Shown here in pieces: positions 60,178-64,000 of a stretch of DNA of 64,000 bases. The position numbers were made by a program, and so were the translations under genes. The notes beneath the pieces are model-generated. The model was not told the origin of the DNA. It saw only the letters and a program-made list of their open reading frames with translations, and did not search any database. Source of the DNA: Chryseobacterium sp. FH1 (GTDB taxonomy: Bacteria > Bacteroidota > Bacteroidia > Flavobacteriales > Weeksellaceae); NCBI RefSeq assembly GCF_000735135.1, contig NZ_JPLZ01000006.1:1892428-1956427 (forward strand), read 5' to 3'. Within the stretch, counting starts at the first letter, position 1; the number at the start of each line of letters is the position of its first letter.

Positions 60178-61029
60178 TCAGTATTCTATCAAGCTGTTAA
60201 GCCACCATTCATTTAAGTCCTTAAAATTTTGATATAACACTGAACAGTCTTCCACGCTATTGTGATCATTTTGAATCATTTTCGTGACAGCTTTACCATT
60301 AGAATCATTGTCAAGGAAGAGAGAAATTTTATCGTAATCCTTTAATTTGTTCTTCACCTTAAAAAGCATAGCAGTAGAATTAAGTATCAAATGGTCCGAC
60401 ATTGAATCTTCCTTTTTTTCAATATTCCTGTAGGTGAGATAATCAAAGAAACCTTCAAAAACATTAACTTCACTATTCTTGTTCCCCTTGCCTCCTATCC
60501 AGGTAACATCCTTTAGACCCAAACAGATCTTGGCATATCTGTTTCGAATTTCATATCCTCCGGAATCATTCAGAAAGCCTATACCAAAGAACTTTTTATC
60601 ATCTATTCGATAAGAGATCTCTTTGACCAAATTCCTTTGCTCATAAACTTTTCTGGATTTTAGATATAGAATCAATGCAGGATGTCTAACATTATCAATT
60701 TGGGTAATCTCATAACGTTTACCGTTATCAATATCTTTGACAGGTTTGTTTTCGGAAACAGAAAGATCAAATTTCTTAAGATAGTTTAATGCATCAGAAA
60801 CAGAACATCTATTCATCTGCTGGACAATGGAGATCACATCGTAACTCTTACCCGTCCCAAAGTCAAAAGCTTTATTTTTGAGAAAATCGACCGACAGGCT
60901 TGGAATTTTTTCCTCCCTGTCCAAGGCAAAGTAGAAGGCCGTGTTTCGGTTTTCCTTCACAGGAAAAAGCTTGAATGATTCGAGGACCGTTCTAATGCTT
61001 AGACTCTTTTTAATTTTTTCACAATTCAT
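60178..61029 (-). CDS. DnaG-like primase with degenerate zinc finger and Toprim domain
   Basis: About 283 aa. The N-terminal CHC2-like fold is recognisable (FYFALDREEKIPSLSVDFLKNKAFDFGTGKSYDVISIVQQMNRCSVSDALNYL), but the zinc ligands are replaced, as in many mobile-element primases of Bacteroidetes. The Toprim domain follows: VNVFEGFFDYLTYRNI, then KISLFLDNDSNGKAVTKMI with DxDxxG near residue 247. I start at ATG 61029 (MNCEKIKK); an in-frame ATG lies 21 bases upstream. It would prime replication or the transferred strand. It is adjacent to the iteron region. Confidence 0.8.
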   Translation of the reverse strand: MNCEKIKKSLSIRTVLESFKLFPVKENRNTAFYFALDREEKIPSLSVDFLKNKAFDFGTGKSYDVISIVQQMNRCSVSDALNYLKKFDLSVSENKPVKDIDNGKRYEITQIDNVRHPALILYLKSRKVYEQRNLVKEISYRIDDKKFFGIGFLNDSGGYEIRNRYAKICLGLKDVTWIGGKGNKNSEVNVFEGFFDYLTYRNIEKKEDSMSDHLILNSTAMLFKVKNKLKDYDKISLFLDNDSNGKAVTKMIQNDHNSVEDCSVLYQNFKDLNEWWLNSLIEY

Positions 61030-61162
61030 TTTTTTTTCTTTTAAAAGCAAATATCCTCTGTCGATTCCTTTTAATAAAAAAAGACTTTTCTCAATTTTTA
61101 AAGCACTTTTATACGATCTCCGGAATGCTTTCTGACTGGTCGATCGGCATTAATTCAAGATA

Positions 61163-61466
61163 AGTGCTATTCCGAATTGCGGATGAGCACCATTCCGATA
61201 AATAAATGAGTTCAAATCCGGAAAACTCCCTTCTTTGGAATGAGTGCAAATCAGAATCTATTTTTCAGCTTGCATTCATTTTTACAGTTTATCAACAATT
61301 TTGACAGTTATCCACCATCCCAAAAATTTTCACATCATCGCAACGAGTGCAATTCCGAGAAACTATTGCCAAGTTATCAACTTAGAAGATTCATATTGAC
61401 TTAAGCGAGTGCAATTCCGATTTCCGAACGATTGCAATTCCGAAAAATGGATGAGCGCAAATCCGA
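61163..61466. repeat. Iteron array, putative replication origin
   Basis: Eight copies of a 14-bp motif close to GAGTGCAATTCCGA start near 61163, 61185, 61208, 61242, 61345, 61407, 61430 and 61453. Most spacings are 22-23 bp, about two helical turns. Between them are DnaA-box-like TTATCAACA (61289), TTATCCACC (61308) and TTATCAACT (61374), and AT-rich stretches. The array begins three bases after the rep stop codon. Together this is the layout of an iteron-controlled theta origin. Confidence 0.72.
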
Positions 61467-61468
61467 AT

Positions 61469-62566
61469 TCAAAGAATTACAGGATAGCCGTTCGGCATCA
61501 ATTTTCCAATTCTAGAGTCCTTGTACAGCGTAATGATGATTTCCTGAATTTCAATCAGAAACATCTTTCCCTGAGATTCCGTTGAGCTTGTACCTTTCAA
61601 CCTGCTCTTTCTGATAAACGCCCGGAAAGCTTTTTCGATCAGTTCCCTCGTCTGCGCAATGTTCCTGTACTGGTACGAAAAATTGACCATCTGGCTTTCC
61701 TGAAGACCGTATCTTTTCCTGAAGTATCTCAACCTTCTGGTAATCTCAAGCCTCTCTCTGTTACTTGATGACAGATCTTTCTCATTGAGTGTTTTTGTCT
61801 GATAAGGAACAATATAGATCAGATCTCTTTTGTATCTGAAAGTGAATGACAGATTATTATACCGGTCTAGGCTCGATCGCGCCTGCTTCAAAAATTTAAA
61901 GCAAAGGTCATTTGATGTCCTGTAATTAAGTCCGAACTTTTTATTCAATGTGGAGCGCTTTACAACAGTCCCACTTTCGGGCAGCTTAGATAGCCAGATT
62001 GCAAATATGATATGTTTGTTGTTACGGATATTGTAGACCAGATTGTAAAGGACGTAATTGTACTCAGGTATGACCATCAGTTTCTTGAGCCAGTAACTGC
62101 TGATCAAAAACGTAGTGTAGCCCCTTTGATCGTATGTTGGTGTCGAGATGAGCCCTCCAAAGGTTCTGATCTCTTTTCCTATGGAGTTGACCGACCTGTA
62201 CCATCCCATCTTGAACCTGGCCAAAAACTCGTAGGCATCGACGACCTGCTTGCTGGAACCGCTTGGCGAGATCTTGCTGTTTCGGATCTTCATCGATGCG
62301 AATATGTTGTTGTCGGTCTCGAACTCTTCATCGAATAATGAAAGCTGTATCGGTCGGTCTTCAGGACGAAACTGCTCACTGCTTATGATGGAAATGATAT
62401 TGAAGATCACCCTTAGGGCATTGATCGGGATATCAGCAGCCTCGTGATCCTCAAAAATAAAGTCGTCCACAAAATGATTCCCCAGTCTGATCCTGTCGGG
62501 ATCCTTTTCAGATTTATCTTCAAACGTCTTACGGACCAGCCGCAAATCCTTTTCCCGAAATGCCAT
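61469..62566 (-). CDS. Rep_3-like replication initiator
   Basis: 365 aa. The body resembles RepB/RepE-type two-winged-helix initiators: VDAYEFLARFKMGWYRSVN, IFAIWLSKLPESGTVVKRSTLNKKFGLNYRTSNDLCFKFLKQARSSLDRYNNLSFTFRYKRDLIYIVPYQTK. A basic C-terminal region (~300-340) would contact DNA. Known proteins of this type bind iterons and open the origin, and eight iteron-like repeats start three bases past the stop. It is co-oriented with the winged-helix gene and the DUF3853 gene. Confidence 0.72.
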   Translation of the reverse strand: MAFREKDLRLVRKTFEDKSEKDPDRIRLGNHFVDDFIFEDHEAADIPINALRVIFNIISIISSEQFRPEDRPIQLSLFDEEFETDNNIFASMKIRNSKISPSGSSKQVVDAYEFLARFKMGWYRSVNSIGKEIRTFGGLISTPTYDQRGYTTFLISSYWLKKLMVIPEYNYVLYNLVYNIRNNKHIIFAIWLSKLPESGTVVKRSTLNKKFGLNYRTSNDLCFKFLKQARSSLDRYNNLSFTFRYKRDLIYIVPYQTKTLNEKDLSSSNRERLEITRRLRYFRKRYGLQESQMVNFSYQYRNIAQTRELIEKAFRAFIRKSRLKGTSSTESQGKMFLIEIQEIIITLYKDSRIGKLMPNGYPVIL

Positions 62567-62603
62567 AAAATTCTTATTTTAAACCAGTTTTTTGTATGTA
62601 AGT

Positions 62604-63323
62604 TTATTTGTTAGTATCCAAGTTGGACTTTGGACGTCTAATATCTGGAATGGTGTGCAGTGACAGCTGATTGTCGTGAGCGGTATTTTTAATAAAAGGC
62701 AGCGTACTTTTCAATGAAGACCTCCAATTGGTAATGATCCTGCCAGAATTGTTTTTCCAGCCGTTGTCTTTCCATGTCTGATATTTATTCCTGATAATCA
62801 CGTCCAGTGAAGGTTGATAAGCTGCCAAAGTCTTTGCATAGTTTAAAAAATCAGGTAACTGAGGTATCTCAATATTGTCACTTACAGATTCAGGCGAGTA
62901 GGCTTTGATTTCATCATCTCTATTCCCTGCCTGCCCATCAATCAATACATCAGTCGAAGAATGTTTGTTATCCTTATCCGACTTCTGAGAAGATGGTAGT
63001 GCTGAGTCTTTAGAAACCTTCGTTGTTTCAGGGCTACTATTTCCAAGAGAGTAATCCAATATCAGCCGATAAGTCCCAGAAAGTCCATTTCTAGTTTGAA
63101 ACTGGATCAATCCCAATTCTTGAAGCCTTTCTTTTGTTTTCCTTACGGTCTGCCTTGTCACTCTAAGCTCTCTACTCAAAACAGCATCGGAAACTTTGAA
63201 AACGTAAGTGTCACTACTCTTCGCTGTCTTCAACAAGTAAAGATAAAATGCAATGGCAGTGGATCCCGGCTTTGTTTTGTGATTGAATATCCAAAATCTT
63301 TCAATGAGTTCAAGGTAATACAT
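62604..63323 (-). CDS. Winged-helix replication-module protein
   Basis: 239 aa. Residues ~1-90 form a helix-turn-helix (TAIAFYLYLLKTAKSSDTYVFKVSDAVLSRELRVTRQTVRKTKERLQELGLIQFQTRNGLSGTYRLIL), similar to replication-organiser or DnaD-like proteins of plasmids. A low-complexity linker follows (ETTKVSKDSALPSSQKSDKDNKHSS). A C-terminal helical part (PDFLNYAKTLAAYQPSLDVIIRNKYQTWKDNGWKNNSGRIITNWRSSLKSTLPF) has the shape of a DnaD-type or primosome-associated tail. It lies three bases after the DUF3853 gene and 37 bases before rep. Confidence 0.6.
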   Translation of the reverse strand: MYYLELIERFWIFNHKTKPGSTAIAFYLYLLKTAKSSDTYVFKVSDAVLSRELRVTRQTVRKTKERLQELGLIQFQTRNGLSGTYRLILDYSLGNSSPETTKVSKDSALPSSQKSDKDNKHSSTDVLIDGQAGNRDDEIKAYSPESVSDNIEIPQLPDFLNYAKTLAAYQPSLDVIIRNKYQTWKDNGWKNNSGRIITNWRSSLKSTLPFIKNTAHDNQLSLHTIPDIRRPKSNLDTNK

Positions 63324-63326
63324 TCA

Positions 63327-63578
63327 TCATTGTTTTCCGAAAAGCTCCAAAGCCTTCTCCTTGTCTATAATGATGATATTCCCTCTTTGAATAATGGCCT
63401 TGTCCAATATACCGGAGGATTTGACTTCTGACGCTTTCGAAACTGAACATCCCAGTATCTTCGCCAGACCCTTTAAGCCGTATTCATATTTTTTTTCAGA
63501 ACCGATAATCTTGGAAACCTCTAAAAATTCTGCGACGGTCAACTGCCATATAGGGGTTTGCGGATCTATATTTTTCAT
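63327..63578 (-). CDS. DUF3853 family protein (MerR-like helix-turn-helix)
   Basis: 83 aa. The N-terminus DPQTPIWQLTVAEFLEVSKI is the DUF3853 signature. A helix-turn-helix follows (YGLKGLAKILGCSVSKASEVKSSGILDKAIIQRGNIIIIDKEKALELFG). Such small proteins are frequent in Bacteroidetes mobile elements, next to rep or excision genes, and may serve as transcription or directionality factors. It is the first gene of the replication operon. Confidence 0.75.
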   Translation of the reverse strand: MKNIDPQTPIWQLTVAEFLEVSKIIGSEKKYEYGLKGLAKILGCSVSKASEVKSSGILDKAIIQRGNIIIIDKEKALELFGKQ

Positions 63579-63675
63579 TTTGATTATATTTTAGCAATTG
63601 AATGAGTTAATGCTTGTTGTTCATATCAGTCGATTCGAATTTGCTTTACAAAATTTCAAAATTTCTTAAAATATC

Positions 63676-63703
63676 TTTCGGTAGTTTTTCGGTAGTACCG
63701 AAA
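63676..63703. promoter_or_regulatory. TTTCGGTAGT repeat and palindrome upstream of the replication operon
   Basis: TTTCGGTAGT occurs at 63676 and 63687, and the second copy is the left arm of the perfect palindrome TTTCGGTA-G-TACCGAAA (63687-63703). It lies 98 bp before the DUF3853 start. A candidate operator, or an attachment-site arm at the element end. Confidence 0.5.
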
Positions 63704-63842
63704 TTATTTTTTTCAAGTACGATGAATTAAGAGTTTTTTAATCAAACATTTATACTTAATCATGCTTCTCCGCTAAAAGTGGCGAAAAACAAGTTATAAT
63801 ACACATTCATTATCGCGAATTTCTTCTTAACTAAACAAAAAA

Positions 63843-63872
63843 AAACGCCCATCAAGTGAATGATGAGCGTTT
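63843..63872 (-). terminator. Terminator after the 5S rRNA gene
   Basis: AAACGCTCATCA/TGATGGGCGTTT-type stem read on the minus strand, followed by a run of nine or more T. It ends the rRNA operon. Confidence 0.85.
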
Positions 63873-63880
63873 GAAAAAAA

Positions 63881-63987
<107 letters not shown>

Positions 63988-64000
63988 AGGCTGTTCGTAC

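Larger units (their letters stand above)
32617..63640. mobile_element. Integrative conjugative element with plasmid-type replication module
   Basis: Between tRNA-Arg and the 5S rRNA terminator, nearly all genes belong to one mobile module. They are a serine recombinase at the left edge, accessory transfer genes, T4CP, a T4SS with VirB4/6/8/9/10-like proteins, ParA, relaxase, cargo, primase, iterons and Rep. The left boundary is taken as the tRNA 3' end. The right boundary is not defined: I found no duplicate of the tRNA 3' end in the window, and 63640 only marks the last bases after the DUF3853 gene. It could also be two nested elements. Confidence 0.7.

Noticed and set aside
61163..61466. 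Repeats considered as a CRISPR array
   Set aside because: Units are only ~14 bp with 8-10 bp between them and irregular gaps, no cas genes lie nearby, and the context is a rep gene. No CRISPR array is present in the window.

Overview
The window is AT-rich DNA from a flavobacterium, most likely Chryseobacterium or a close Weeksellaceae relative. The evidence is Bacteroidetes-type promoters (TAnnTTTG -7 boxes at the SRP RNA, tRNA-Arg and several genes), menaquinone genes, DUF2807, DUF4199 and DUF4920 proteins, a fused E1 alpha/beta ketoacid dehydrogenase, and CTnDOT-style tra genes. I ran no database search; every family assignment comes from reading motifs.

Region 1 (1-32.5 kb) is ordinary chromosome. 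It holds a phospho-sugar mutase cut by the window edge, a glycosyltransferase, a PIN/RHH toxin-antitoxin pair, the small SRP RNA, a menB - beta-propeller - menA operon, a Nif3-like protein, a RES/Xre toxin-antitoxin pair, a voltage-gated K+ channel with a zinc-ribbon tail, and dihydrolipoyl dehydrogenase. It continues with an ECF sigma factor next to a large anti-sigma-like/TonB-plug/vWA fusion, an Old Yellow Enzyme divergent from an HxlR regulator, a branched-chain-type E1 enzyme, RNase Z, an RdgB-type NTPase, a CPBP protease and a BtuF-like lipoprotein. Intergenic regions carry dispersed elements: a 152-bp inverted-repeat element and two copies of a second type.

Region 2 (about 32.6-63.6 kb) is an integrated conjugative element between tRNA-Arg(ACG) and a 5S rRNA gene. 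Its left edge is a large serine recombinase whose 3' end runs antisense into the tRNA. Next come accessory transfer genes, a T4SS operon (T4CP, TraN, M, L-like, K, J, four VirB5-like or accessory secreted proteins, the VirB4 ATPase TraG, TraF, TraE), a ParA-like ATPase, and a relaxase with its RHH partner. A cargo zone follows: a truncated secreted protein, DUF1275, an antitoxin beside a decayed AbiEii toxin, and an esterase with an HxlR regulator. The right part is a plasmid-type replication module: a primase, eight iteron-like repeats with DnaA-box-like sites, a Rep_3-like initiator, a winged-helix protein and a DUF3853 protein. The element therefore looks like a conjugative plasmid captured as an ICE.

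The most unusual observations lie in the T4SS. The VirB4 ATPase carries a complete DnaJ J domain, with its HPD motif, between Walker A and Walker B. Four consecutive proteins between traG and traJ end in the same short C-terminal motif. traM is interrupted by an in-frame stop. A four-unit array phased at exactly 32 bp lies beside the cargo zone.
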